64,000 bases of DNA from Mucilaginibacter phenanthrenivorans. GTDB lineage: Bacteria > Bacteroidota > Bacteroidia > Sphingobacteriales > Sphingobacteriaceae. Within the stretch, counting starts at the first letter, position 1. Each line of letters opens with the position of its first letter. The stretch lies in contig NZ_JAHVAP010000007.1 of assembly GCF_024721155.1 (NCBI RefSeq), positions 124,001 through 188,000 on the forward strand. The letters are read 5' to 3'. Position numbers and translations under genes: made by a program. Of this stretch, positions 8,250-17,296 are shown in pieces. The notes below the pieces were generated by a model that had not been told where the DNA came from, did not search any database, and worked only from the letters and a program-made list of their open reading frames with translations.

Positions 8250-9644
8250 ATGATCAGGACCTTTACTGCAATTTTTTGCTTTGCCTTTTCCGTTATACAC
8301 GCTATCGCCCAGCAAACAATAAAACCATTTAAAACAGGCGACAGGGTGGTGTTTGTGGGCAACAGCATTACGGATGGCGGGCATTATCACTCTTACATCT
8401 GGCTGTATTACATGACCCGGTTCCCCAATAGCAGAATTGATATATATAATGCCGGGATAGGAGGGGATGTATCTAAACAAATTTATGAACGGCTTGATGA
8501 CGATGTGTTTTCGCATAATCCCACAGTGGTTACGCTTACTTTCGGAATGAATGATACCGGCTATAAATATATGACTGCGGCAGTTGCCGATTCTACCTAT
8601 AAAGCAAAGATCGCTGAATCTCTTAAAAGCTTTAGGCTGATTGAGGATAAATACAAACAACATCCGGAGGTACGGAAGATCATGATCGCATCGCCGCCAT
8701 ATGACGAAACATCAAAAAGTAAATTGACACCTTTCATCGGAAAAAATAATGCCTTGCTACAAATTGCCGACGTACAGCAGCAAACAGCCAAAGCCGACGG
8801 TTGGGACTTCGTAGACTTTAACCGACCTTTAACCGCCATCAATATCAGGGAAGAGCAAAGGGATTCACTCTTCACCATGGAGAATGCCGACAGAGTGCAC
8901 CCTACCAACGATGCAATGATGGTGATGGCCTACGTGTTTTTAAAAGCGCAGGGCCTGGCCGGGAAAAAGGTGGCTGAGTCAGTAATAAACGCCTCGACTC
9001 CCAGAGTGGAAAGCGTCGATAATTGCGCAGTAACGGCGTTGGCTGCAACTACAGATCGTGTTACATTTAACTACCTGGCTAATGCATTGCCGTACCCGAT
9101 GGATACCATTGAAAGCGGTTTCGGCAAACCTCAAAGGGCACAATCAGCTGGTTTAAAACTTGTACCCTTTACTGAAGAGTTTAACCAGGAGATCCTGCGC
9201 GTAAAGGGGCTGAAATCAACAGGAAATTATCAATTAAAGATAGATGATAAAATTATAGGAACCTGGGGTGCCGATGAGTACAAAAAAGGTATCAACCTTG
9301 CCGTGCTTAATAAAACTCCGCAATACCAGGAGGCAATGGCTGTAATGCAGCTTAACGAAGAACGCTGGGAAATTGAACGCCGCCTGCGTGAATACTACTG
9401 GATCCATTTTTCAATTTTAAAACCTCATGGCCTGCTGTTTAACGATGGGGATGCAACTGTAGACTCACTGCAAAGATTTGCAAAGAAGGATTTTTTTGTC
9501 GCTGTAACACTTCCTACCTATCAAAAGGCCCGCTTTAAAAGCGTACGCGACGCCTGGAAAAAAGAGATCGCGTTGCTTACTGACGAAATTTATGCAACAA
9601 ATAAACCGGTAAATCGCCGGGTTGAGATAACCTTAATATACTAA
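8250..9644 (+). CDS. Secreted SGNH/GDSL hydrolase, copy 1
   Basis: Predicted ester hydrolase acting outside the cytoplasm, likely on acetylated sugars. The signal peptide ends at A-I-A-Q-Q (about 21). FVGNSITDGG gives nucleophile Ser39, N-A-G-I-G-G-D near 70 is the Gly block, G-M-N-D near 99 holds the Asn block, and Asp214-R-V-His217 completes the triad. After about residue 240 comes a C-terminal domain containing the charged run E-E-R-W-E-I-E-R-R-L-R-E, shared with the paralogue at 14695. At 464 residues it is about twice a minimal SGNH domain. It is the first gene behind the O1/O2 operator pair; the GH38 gene follows 10 bases after its stop. Confidence 0.87.
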   Translation: MIRTFTAIFCFAFSVIHAIAQQTIKPFKTGDRVVFVGNSITDGGHYHSYIWLYYMTRFPNSRIDIYNAGIGGDVSKQIYERLDDDVFSHNPTVVTLTFGMNDTGYKYMTAAVADSTYKAKIAESLKSFRLIEDKYKQHPEVRKIMIASPPYDETSKSKLTPFIGKNNALLQIADVQQQTAKADGWDFVDFNRPLTAINIREEQRDSLFTMENADRVHPTNDAMMVMAYVFLKAQGLAGKKVAESVINASTPRVESVDNCAVTALAATTDRVTFNYLANALPYPMDTIESGFGKPQRAQSAGLKLVPFTEEFNQEILRVKGLKSTGNYQLKIDDKIIGTWGADEYKKGINLAVLNKTPQYQEAMAVMQLNEERWEIERRLREYYWIHFSILKPHGLLFNDGDATVDSLQRFAKKDFFVAVTLPTYQKARFKSVRDAWKKEIALLTDEIYATNKPVNRRVEITLIY

Positions 9645-9654
9645 GCCTGAACAC

Positions 9655-12237
9655 ATGCGGTCAATGAAATTTAAACTGTTGCTGTTGGTTGTGTTACTTG
9701 TGAATTTAGCAGGTACCGTATCTGCTCAAAAAGCATATTTTATCGATGGCTATCATGGCGGAGTTTACGGCGGGTACCCGGATAATTTTACGCGTTTTAT
9801 GGTGGATATGCTCAACAAGCATCCCGACTGGCGTATCAATATCGAGATTGAACCGGAAACATGGGACAAGGCAAAATTAGTTGACCCTGCAGCCTATAAC
9901 GAGTTTAAGGCGTTGGCCGCCGATCAGTCTGCTAACGGGCGGATTGAATTTATAAACCCGGCTTATGCGCAAAGCTATTTATATAATATATCCGGCGAAA
10001 GCATTATCCGGCAGTTCAGTTACGGGATAAAAAAGATAAAGATGCATTTTCCCGATGCTGTGTTTAGTACTTATTCAACAGAGGAGCCATGTTTTACAAG
10101 TGCGCTGCCGCAGATCCTTAGATCCTTTGGTTATAAATACGCATCCCTTAAAAATCCAAATACCTGCTTTGGCGGCTATGCAGCAGCACATGGCGGCGAA
10201 TTGGTGACATGGATCGGGCCGGATGGTACAGGGATAACCACGGCCCCCCGATATGGCGTTGAAAAGCTTTCCACCAAATCAACGTGGCAAACTATCGGCT
10301 GGGAAAATTCGCCGGCATTTGTAAACGCTTCTTATGCTGACGGCATTAAGCATCCAATCGGTATGACGATACAGGATGCTGGTTGGAAAGGCGGTCCATT
10401 TATGGGGATAGGTGCCCGGTTTGGTATTACAACTACATATACCACCTGGCGCAATTATTTTGAAAACGTAACAGCCGGCGATGCTAAACCACAATGGAAG
10501 CCAACGCAGGAAGATATGCTGGTAAACCTGGTATGGGGATCGCAGGTAATGCAGAAGATAGCACAGGAGGTGCGGGTAGCTGAAAATAAGATCATTAGCG
10601 CCGAAAAAATGGCTTCGCTGGCAAAGATCTATAATGATACAACTTATCCGGCCGATAGCCTGGATGCTGCGTGGCGCACGCTATTGCTGTCGCAGCACCA
10701 TGATTCATGGATAGTGCCGTATAATGGTAAGCCCGGCAATACCTGGGCAGATAAGATCTTATTATGGACTAATAATACAATCAGTAAAAGCGACAGTATT
10801 ATAGCTTCCTCAGCGAATGCCTTCGCAGGCAGCAAAAATAATGAGACCTATGTAAGGGTTTACAACACGGTTGGAGCAAAGCGGAACGAAATGGTAGCTG
10901 CTACCGTCCCGGCAGAATTGGCTGGCGCGTCGCTTAAAGTTATTGATGCGAACGGACAGGAAGTTGTCTCACAGGTGAATGAAGATAATGGTGTTAAGAA
11001 AATAATGTTCAAAGCCGATGTCCCGTCTATTGGGTATAGCACTTATAAACTGTTGCCAGGCAAGTCGACTGTAACAAAAGGCGCTACAATAAAACAGCTT
11101 CCCAACGGTCTGTATCAGGTAGAAACTGACCTTTATACCATATTGATCGATCCTAAAAAAGGCGGCATTATCAAAAGCTTAATAGCAAAGAAATTAAACA
11201 ACCGTGAGTTTGTAGACAAAGCAAACCCGAAAGGCTTTAATGAACTGCGTGGAAATTTTTATAACGATGGTGGTTTCAGATCGAGCGAAGAAAACCCTGC
11301 AATGATAGAAATATTACAGCAAGGACCGTTGATGATAAAGCTGGCGATAAAAGGGACGATCGCAAATAATCAATTCATACAATTGCTTACGGTAAAACTG
11401 GGAGAGGAGAGGATCGATCTTAGTGTTAACATCGATTGGAAGGGTAACCCGGGAATTGGCGAACCAACGCCGGCAGGTACCTATAAATGGCAAAATCCAA
11501 ACAAAGCATTTTACGATGACCGCTTTAAGATGCTTGCATTGTTCCCTTTAAATCTGCCTAATCAAAAGGTTTACAAAGATGCACCTTTTGACGTAACAGA
11601 GAGTAAGCTGGAAAATACATTCTATAACAGCTGGGATAGTATCAAGAACAACGTGATTTTACATTGGGTTGATGTGACCGACGGCGCCGGCAAATATGGC
11701 ATGACCATGTTAACGGACCACACCACCAGCTACACACATGGAAAGGATTTTCCTTTGGGGCTGGATCTTCAATATTCCGGTATGGGTTTGTGGGGGCGGG
11801 ACTATAAAATAAACGGGCCAAGCGCTATCAGCTATGCGTTGATCCCTCATGCCGGCAAATGGGATAAAAGCGGCACATGGACGGCAACTACTAAATGGGC
11901 AGAGCCATTAATAACAACCGTTTCACAATCAGCTGCAAAAAATAAATCAGCTTCATTTATAAGCATCAACAAGCCCGGCATTGAAATTTCATCGATGGTG
12001 TTTGATGGTGATGACCTGTCGGTGCGGCTGTATAATGCTGAAGGAGATACTTCACTAAAGATAATTTCCTTTAGCGCTCAAGTTCGCAAAGCCGAATTCG
12101 TAGAGCTGAACGGCACGAAAAGGAGTGACGTTAAAATAACCAAAATCGGGGATAAAACCCTTATAAATTTAACCATACCACGGTTTGGTTTCAGGACGAT
12201 AAAGCTTAGTGGAATAAACATAATAAGTAAGCGGTAA
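9655..12237 (+). CDS. Secreted GH38-like alpha-mannosidase, divergent
   Basis: Resembles GH38 alpha-mannosidases: an N-terminal catalytic region (about 27-350), a helical middle including QHHD at 347-350, and a long C-terminal beta region. The signal peptide ends at V-S-A-Q-K (about 25). The family zinc site (H-x-D plus Asp plus His) and Asp nucleophile are not all obvious: the first motif reads D31-G-Y-H34-G-G, and where a D-P-F-G-H-S type motif is expected the sequence is T-E-E-P-C-F-T-S-A-L-P-Q (142-153), giving Glu instead of Asp. Either this is a subfamily with altered chemistry or the substrate is not plain alpha-mannose. An ATG at 9664 is an equally good start. It lies downstream of SGNH copy 1 in the operator-controlled unit. 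Confidence 0.75.
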   Translation: MRSMKFKLLLLVVLLVNLAGTVSAQKAYFIDGYHGGVYGGYPDNFTRFMVDMLNKHPDWRINIEIEPETWDKAKLVDPAAYNEFKALAADQSANGRIEFINPAYAQSYLYNISGESIIRQFSYGIKKIKMHFPDAVFSTYSTEEPCFTSALPQILRSFGYKYASLKNPNTCFGGYAAAHGGELVTWIGPDGTGITTAPRYGVEKLSTKSTWQTIGWENSPAFVNASYADGIKHPIGMTIQDAGWKGGPFMGIGARFGITTTYTTWRNYFENVTAGDAKPQWKPTQEDMLVNLVWGSQVMQKIAQEVRVAENKIISAEKMASLAKIYNDTTYPADSLDAAWRTLLLSQHHDSWIVPYNGKPGNTWADKILLWTNNTISKSDSIIASSANAFAGSKNNETYVRVYNTVGAKRNEMVAATVPAELAGASLKVIDANGQEVVSQVNEDNGVKKIMFKADVPSIGYSTYKLLPGKSTVTKGATIKQLPNGLYQVETDLYTILIDPKKGGIIKSLIAKKLNNREFVDKANPKGFNELRGNFYNDGGFRSSEENPAMIEILQQGPLMIKLAIKGTIANNQFIQLLTVKLGEERIDLSVNIDWKGNPGIGEPTPAGTYKWQNPNKAFYDDRFKMLALFPLNLPNQKVYKDAPFDVTESKLENTFYNSWDSIKNNVILHWVDVTDGAGKYGMTMLTDHTTSYTHGKDFPLGLDLQYSGMGLWGRDYKINGPSAISYALIPHAGKWDKSGTWTATTKWAEPLITTVSQSAAKNKSASFISINKPGIEISSMVFDGDDLSVRLYNAEGDTSLKIISFSAQVRKAEFVELNGTKRSDVKITKIGDKTLINLTIPRFGFRTIKLSGINIISKR

Positions 12238-12264
12238 TAATATTAAAAAATAAACGCGCTAAAA

Positions 12265-12280
12265 TTTGCTAAATCGTTTT
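12265..12280 (+). promoter_or_regulatory. LacI-type operator before GH92-SGNH-esterase unit
   Basis: TTTGCTAAATCGTTTT, identical over 16 bases to the site at 8199. TTTG can act as -33 and the run TATATAATTTG at 12284-12294 as a near -7 box, so operator and promoter overlap. It shows that GH92 has its own promoter despite being only about 118 bases after GH38. Confidence 0.65.
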
Positions 12281-12354
12281 TTTTATATAATTTGGACGAT
12301 AATTTATCACCAACAACCAATTGGCCTTTATTATTCTTAACTTTTAAATCGGAT

Positions 12355-14679
12355 ATGCACGTTAAAAATACTGCCTTATTTTTAGTATTCGCTTGTTTTT
12401 CTATGTCCTTATATGGACAAAATAAAACACATGGCCCGGCATCATTTGTGAACCCTTTTATCGGGGCAAGCACCAGTACAGCCGATGCAGGCGTATACCA
12501 TGGCCTTGGTAAAACCTTTCCGGGTGCTGCTACGCCTTACGGCATGGTGCAATTGAGCCCTAATACCATAACCGGCGGTGACAATGGCTCCGGGTACAGC
12601 TATGAACATACCAGTATTGAGGGGTTTGCATTTACCCAAATGAGCGGCGTAGGCTGGTATGGAGACCTGGGCAATTTTTTAGTGATGCCAACCACTGGCG
12701 ATTTAAAGACAAGTGCCGGCTCGCTTAAAAATACGGGAGAAGGTTATCGCTCAGATTATGATAAACAAAGTGAAAAGGCATCGGCAGGTTATTACAGCGC
12801 ATTTTTAACAAAATATAAAGTAAAGGCCGAAATGACCGCCCAGCCGCATAGCGGGATGTTACGGTTTACGTTCCCTGAAGATAAACAATCACGGATTCAA
12901 ATTGACCTGGCCCGCAGGGTTGGCGGTACTTCAACCTTGCAATACGTTAAGGTGGTTGATGACCATACCATTGAAGGCTGGATGAAATGCACGCCCGATG
13001 GCGGCGGATGGGGTAATGGTGATGGTCACGCAGACTATACGGTATACTTTTATGCCCAATTCAGCAAGCCCATAAAAAACTTTGGTGTTTGGAGCGCTGA
13101 TATTCCTGACGGACAGGGAAGGAAACTGGAAGATGTAACCAGCGAAAAATACCAGAAAATGGTTGCACATGCAGCAATTTTAAAAGGTGTTAAAGAAAAG
13201 CAAGGCAAGCATTTAGGCTTCTATACAGAATTCCCGACTACCAACAAAGAGCAGGTGCTGCTAAAATCAGGTATTTCATTTGTGAGCGTAGCAGGCGCCA
13301 AAACAAACTTGCTTGCCGAAATAAAAGGCTGGGATTTTGATGCTGTACACCAACGCGCTGTTGATTTGTGGAACAACGCCCTGTCAAAAGCAAGCATAGA
13401 AGGTGGTACAGCGGAACAAAAGACAGTTTTCTATACCGCACTTTACCATACCATGATCGATCCCCGGATTGTAAATGATGTGGACGGTAATTATATGGGG
13501 GGTGACGGAAAAGTTCACCGTGCTAATGGGTTTAAAAAGCGCACCATTTTTAGCGGCTGGGATGTATTCCGTAGTCAGATGCCTCTTCAAACCATCATCA
13601 ATCCATCGTTGGTTAATGACATGATCAATTCATTGGTTACCCTTGCGGGCGAGAAGAAAAGGGATTACCTGGAGCGCTGGGAGATCTTAAACTCTTACAG
13701 CGGCTGTATGATCGGCAATCCCGCAGTTTCTGTTATTGCTGATGCGTATGCCAAGGGGATCCGGAATTTTAATGTTCCGGAAGCTTATAAGCTTTCCGTG
13801 AACTCTGTTGAAAAATTTGGCAACGGTGAAAAAGGTTATACCACCGAGCCTTTGAGCATGTCTTATACTTTGGAATATGCTTATGCTGACTGGTGCGTTT
13901 CGCAAATGGCTAAACGGTTGAATAAACCGGCAGATGAACAAAAATATGCGCTTCGCGGCGAAGCCTTCAAAAATATATTCGACCCTGAAAAAAGGTGGTT
14001 CCGGCCAAAGGATAAGGACGGAAACTGGCTGCCATGGCCTGATTCTGCAAGGTTGAAGCAGTGGTATGGTACGATTGAAAGTAACCCCTATCAACAGGGC
14101 TGGTTTGTTCCGCAGGACGTTGACGGAATGGCCAAACTGATGGGCGGCAGGGATAAGACAATAGCCGATCTCAATAACCTGTTTGAAAAAACCCCCGATA
14201 ACATGATGTGGAATGATTATTATAACCACTCCAATGAGCCGGTTCACCATGTGCCTTTCTTATATAACCGTTTAGGTGCGCCATGGCTTACTCAAAAATG
14301 GACAAGAGAGATTTGTCGCCGGGCTTATAAAAACTCGGTTGAGGGTCTGGTAGGCAATGAAGACGTGGGGCAAATGTCTGCCTGGTATGTGCTGGCAGCG
14401 AGTGGTATCCATCCCGTTTGCCCCGGTGATCCGCGGCAGGAAATTACCAGCCCGGTATTCAACAAGGTGACCTTTAAACTCGATCCTAAATATGCTAAAG
14501 GAAAGACCTTCAGCATCGTCGCCAAAAATAATTCAGCTCAAAACATTTATATCCAATCAGCTAAGCTAAACGGAAAGGTATATAATCATTGCTACATCGA
14601 TTATAAAGACATAGCCGCAGGCGGTACGCTTGAATTAACAATGGACGATACACCGAATAAGACCTGGGGAATAAAATAA
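12355..14679 (+). CDS. Secreted GH92 alpha-mannosidase, copy 1
   Basis: Calcium-dependent inverting exo-alpha-mannosidase by family. I start it at the ATG at 12355 because this gives a signal peptide (MHVKNTALFLVF..., cleavage near L-Y-G-Q-N); the longer frame from a TTG at 12292 only adds a poor leader overlapping the promoter. The 774-residue protein opens with N-P-F-I-G and contains the GH92 run T-P-Y-G-M-V-Q-L-S-P, Glu575 in the segment before W-F-V-P-Q-D (expected acid), and GNEDVGQMSAWY around 667-678, where Asp670 lies in the base motif. The unusual I-E-S-N-P-Y-Q-Q context of the Glu may affect linkage preference. SGNH copy 2 follows after 15 bases. Confidence 0.93.
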   Translation: MHVKNTALFLVFACFSMSLYGQNKTHGPASFVNPFIGASTSTADAGVYHGLGKTFPGAATPYGMVQLSPNTITGGDNGSGYSYEHTSIEGFAFTQMSGVGWYGDLGNFLVMPTTGDLKTSAGSLKNTGEGYRSDYDKQSEKASAGYYSAFLTKYKVKAEMTAQPHSGMLRFTFPEDKQSRIQIDLARRVGGTSTLQYVKVVDDHTIEGWMKCTPDGGGWGNGDGHADYTVYFYAQFSKPIKNFGVWSADIPDGQGRKLEDVTSEKYQKMVAHAAILKGVKEKQGKHLGFYTEFPTTNKEQVLLKSGISFVSVAGAKTNLLAEIKGWDFDAVHQRAVDLWNNALSKASIEGGTAEQKTVFYTALYHTMIDPRIVNDVDGNYMGGDGKVHRANGFKKRTIFSGWDVFRSQMPLQTIINPSLVNDMINSLVTLAGEKKRDYLERWEILNSYSGCMIGNPAVSVIADAYAKGIRNFNVPEAYKLSVNSVEKFGNGEKGYTTEPLSMSYTLEYAYADWCVSQMAKRLNKPADEQKYALRGEAFKNIFDPEKRWFRPKDKDGNWLPWPDSARLKQWYGTIESNPYQQGWFVPQDVDGMAKLMGGRDKTIADLNNLFEKTPDNMMWNDYYNHSNEPVHHVPFLYNRLGAPWLTQKWTREICRRAYKNSVEGLVGNEDVGQMSAWYVLAASGIHPVCPGDPRQEITSPVFNKVTFKLDPKYAKGKTFSIVAKNNSAQNIYIQSAKLNGKVYNHCYIDYKDIAAGGTLELTMDDTPNKTWGIK

Positions 14680-14694
14680 ACCGAACATATTAGC

Positions 14695-16083
14695 ATGAAA
14701 AAAATATTTACAATTTTATTGATCAACCTGGCTGCCTGCTTCAGTATTTACGCGCAAACAGTAGCACCCTTTAAAGCTGGTGACCGGGTGGCATTCGTAG
14801 GTAATAGCATTACCGATGGCGGCCATTACCACTCGTATATCTGGTTGTACTACATGACACATTTCCCAAACATGCGGATTACTTGTTTTAATGTTGGGAT
14901 AGGAGGGGACGCGATAGGGCAGATCAATACCCGTTTTGACGATGATGCACTTTCTAAAAATCCAACGGTTTTAACCCTAACATGGGGCATGAACGATACC
15001 GGCTATTTTGAATGGTATCGCGCCGACGCACAGGATTTTATGGATAAAAGGATTGGTGATTCGTACAAAACTTACGCACTGGTTGAGGATAAGCTGAAAC
15101 AACGACCGGAGATCAGGAAGATAATTATCCTTGGGTCACCTTATGATGAAACTACAAAGTTCACCACAAAGAATATCTATCCAAAAAAAACAGCGCTCTT
15201 CAGTAAAGTTATTGATTTTCAGCAGGATGCTGCTAAGAAAAACAATTGGGGCATTGTTGATTTTTATCACCCGATGACTGCTATTAACCTGCGCGAACAG
15301 GCGAAGGATACCACATTCAGCCTTGCGCCAAACGACAGGGTACATCCCGATAATGATGGGCACCTGGTAATGGCATACCTGTTTTTAAAAACTCAGGGAT
15401 TGGACAATAAGGCGGTAGCGGATATTGCCATCAACGCCGAAAGCAAGAAAGTGACCAAATCGGTTAATTGCAGGATCTCGAATGTAATGGCTTCTGCTGA
15501 TTCACTTTCATTTAATTATCTGGCCAACTCATTGCCTTACCCAATTGATACCATTCCACGTAGCTGGGGTAATAAGAAAAAACAGGCTGATGCCCTAAAG
15601 CTGGTACCATTTACAAAGGAATTTAACCAGGAAATATTAACTGTTAAAGGCTTAAAAGCTGGTAATTATAATTTAATGATAGATGGCGAGCGCATAGCCA
15701 CTTATGCCGCCCAAAATTTTAGTGATGGTGTTAATATGGCGGAATTGACCAGGACACCGCAATATCAGCAGGCTATACAGATCCGGGAGTTAAACGAGGA
15801 ACGCTGGGAAATTGAACGTCGCTTAAGGATGTATATGTGGATGGAGTATGATTTTTTGAAGGGAAAAAATATGCTTTATAAAGATAATAATGCCGCTATG
15901 GACACCATAAGCAAATATGCCGTTAAGGACGTTTTTGTGAACGGCAACAAGGATAATTATACCCGCGCCCGCTATAAAAGCGTGAGGGAAACCTGGCAAA
16001 AAGAGATGAACGTGATCATCGACGAGATTTACGCCATAAACAAACCGCAGACACACCGGATTACCATAGCTGCCGCTAAATAA
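14695..16083 (+). CDS. Secreted SGNH/GDSL hydrolase, copy 2
   Basis: Paralogue of the 8250 gene over its whole length (462 against 464 residues). The signal peptide ends at I-Y-A-Q-T (about 21); Ser38 lies in FVGNSITDGG; G-I-G-G-D, G-M-N-D and D-R-V-H-P follow in the same order, and E-E-R-W-E-I-E-R-R-L-R is conserved in the C-terminal domain. Most differences lie between the catalytic blocks, so the two copies may act on different acyl groups or positions. It sits between GH92 and the CE1-like esterase with gaps of 15 and 20 bases, so all three are probably one transcript. Confidence 0.87.
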   Translation: MKKIFTILLINLAACFSIYAQTVAPFKAGDRVAFVGNSITDGGHYHSYIWLYYMTHFPNMRITCFNVGIGGDAIGQINTRFDDDALSKNPTVLTLTWGMNDTGYFEWYRADAQDFMDKRIGDSYKTYALVEDKLKQRPEIRKIIILGSPYDETTKFTTKNIYPKKTALFSKVIDFQQDAAKKNNWGIVDFYHPMTAINLREQAKDTTFSLAPNDRVHPDNDGHLVMAYLFLKTQGLDNKAVADIAINAESKKVTKSVNCRISNVMASADSLSFNYLANSLPYPIDTIPRSWGNKKKQADALKLVPFTKEFNQEILTVKGLKAGNYNLMIDGERIATYAAQNFSDGVNMAELTRTPQYQQAIQIRELNEERWEIERRLRMYMWMEYDFLKGKNMLYKDNNAAMDTISKYAVKDVFVNGNKDNYTRARYKSVRETWQKEMNVIIDEIYAINKPQTHRITIAAAK

Positions 16084-16103
16084 GAAACAGAACATTTAAT
16101 AAA

Positions 16104-16937
16104 ATGAATAGAATAAAAAGATTTTTTCTGCCGGCGATAATTTTCATGATCGCCAATTGCGTACGGGTAAATGCCGCTACTGTTGACACTGTTTTAACGC
16201 ACAGCGCGGCTATGAATAAGGATTTAAAAGCGGTAGTTATCCGGCCTGATAGTTATTCGGCCAATAAAAAATTTCCTGTTTTGTACCTGTTGCATGGCTT
16301 TAGCGGTAACTATTCTGACTGGATCCTTAAAGTGCCATCGATAAGAAGTCTTTCCGATCAATACAACCTAATAATTGTATGCCCCGACGGTGGTTTTGCC
16401 AGTTGGTATTTTGATAGCCCTGTGAGTAAAGAATGGCAATTTGAAACATATGTGGCCGTTGAGTTGGTAAATTGGGTTGATAAGCATTACAGCACCATCC
16501 AAAACCGGAATGGTCGTGCCATTACCGGGTTAAGCATGGGCGGGCATGGTGCGTTTTATTTGGCATTTAAACATTTGAACACCTTCGGCGCAGTTGGCAG
16601 CATGAGTGGGGGAGTGGATATAAGACAATTTTCGGACGCGTTCGGTGTGGAGCAGGTATTGGGTAAATACAGTGAGTATCCCGAAAGGTGGGAGAAAAAC
16701 AGCGTGATAAACATGCTTTATATGATAAAGCCAAATTCGCTTGCAATAACGTTTGATGTTGGTTACGACGATTTCATGTATCCCTCAAACGAGGCTTTAC
16801 ACAAAGAATTAATGTACAGGAAAATTCAGCATGATTATACGGTAAGACCGGGCGCGCATACCTGGGAGTTTTGGGGTAATTCTATCAATTACCAGGCGTT
16901 GTTTTTTAGTCGTTTTTTCAATAAGCCTGTTAATTGA
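16104..16937 (+). CDS. Secreted alpha/beta-hydrolase esterase (CE1 / esterase D-like)
   Basis: Probably a carboxylesterase (acetyl or feruloyl esterase type) acting on glycan substituents. The signal sequence spans residues 1-24 (cleavage near V-N-A-A-T). The oxyanion-hole region is Y-L-L-H-G-F (61-66), the nucleophile elbow GLSMGGHG contains Ser144, Asp222 or Asp223 lies in V-G-Y-D-D-F, and His252 in G-A-H-T-W-E-F-W completes the triad. The length of 277 fits single-domain CE1/esterase-D enzymes. It is the last gene of the GH92-SGNH-esterase unit. The acyl group cannot be told from sequence. Confidence 0.88.
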   Translation: MNRIKRFFLPAIIFMIANCVRVNAATVDTVLTHSAAMNKDLKAVVIRPDSYSANKKFPVLYLLHGFSGNYSDWILKVPSIRSLSDQYNLIIVCPDGGFASWYFDSPVSKEWQFETYVAVELVNWVDKHYSTIQNRNGRAITGLSMGGHGAFYLAFKHLNTFGAVGSMSGGVDIRQFSDAFGVEQVLGKYSEYPERWEKNSVINMLYMIKPNSLAITFDVGYDDFMYPSNEALHKELMYRKIQHDYTVRPGAHTWEFWGNSINYQALFFSRFFNKPVN

Positions 16938-17087
16938 TTTGAGTCATTTTTTTACCGGAAATTTAAAAAACACGGCTAAATATTAACAGTATTAACAGGT
17001 TTTGGATTAGATGTTTAAAAACCGGAAAATGAACGAAATAATAACAGAAATTAAAAATAGAGCGGATAAAAATAATTTGAAAAAAAA

Positions 17088-17104
17088 TTTGCTAAATCGT
17101 TTTT
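17088..17104 (+). promoter_or_regulatory. LacI-type operator before Sus block, site 1
   Basis: TTTGCTAAATCGTTTTT, matching the sites at 8199 and 12265 over 16 bases. TTTG at 17088-17091 may be the -33 box, with TAAATTAG at 17111-17118 as a poor -7 element. Confidence 0.62.
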
Positions 17105-17211
17105 ATATCCTAAATTAGTACCAGATTCTATATCTGATAATATAAACCAATTATAAATATTCAAAAAGAGAATCTTGATAATGACTGAATAAATGGAATT
17201 TATAACAATCT

Positions 17212-17226
17212 GCTAAAACGATTTTG
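17212..17226 (+). promoter_or_regulatory. LacI-type operator before Sus block, site 2 (degenerate)
   Basis: GCTAAAACGATTTTG keeps GCTAAA-CGATTT of the consensus GCTAAATCGATTTAGC. It lies about 124 bases after site 1, a distance that would allow looping between two bound dimers. Confidence 0.5.
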
Positions 17227-17296
17227 TAAATTTTATTAATCTTATTTAAAGTTGTTTAGAGAGTCTATTAAATTTAACCTATATAAACCATATAGT

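Larger units (their letters stand above)
16938..17296 (+). promoter_or_regulatory. 359-base AT-rich control region before the Sus block
   Basis: No gene. Holds two operator-like sites (17088 and 17212) and a long untranslated stretch before the SusD start at 17297. I see no clear hairpin terminator for the preceding unit. Confidence 0.6.

Noticed and set aside
13687..14250. Long open frame on the minus strand, 187 codons
   Set aside because: It lies wholly opposite the GH92 gene, whose motifs are clear. The translated text has no domain and low-complexity shadows of the sense codons.
17252..17296. Upstream TTG start for SusD 1 (likewise for GH92 copies, FecR, GH31, VOC)
   Set aside because: The downstream ATG gives a proper signal peptide or a standard domain start in each case; the extension overlaps promoter sequence or adds unlikely residues.
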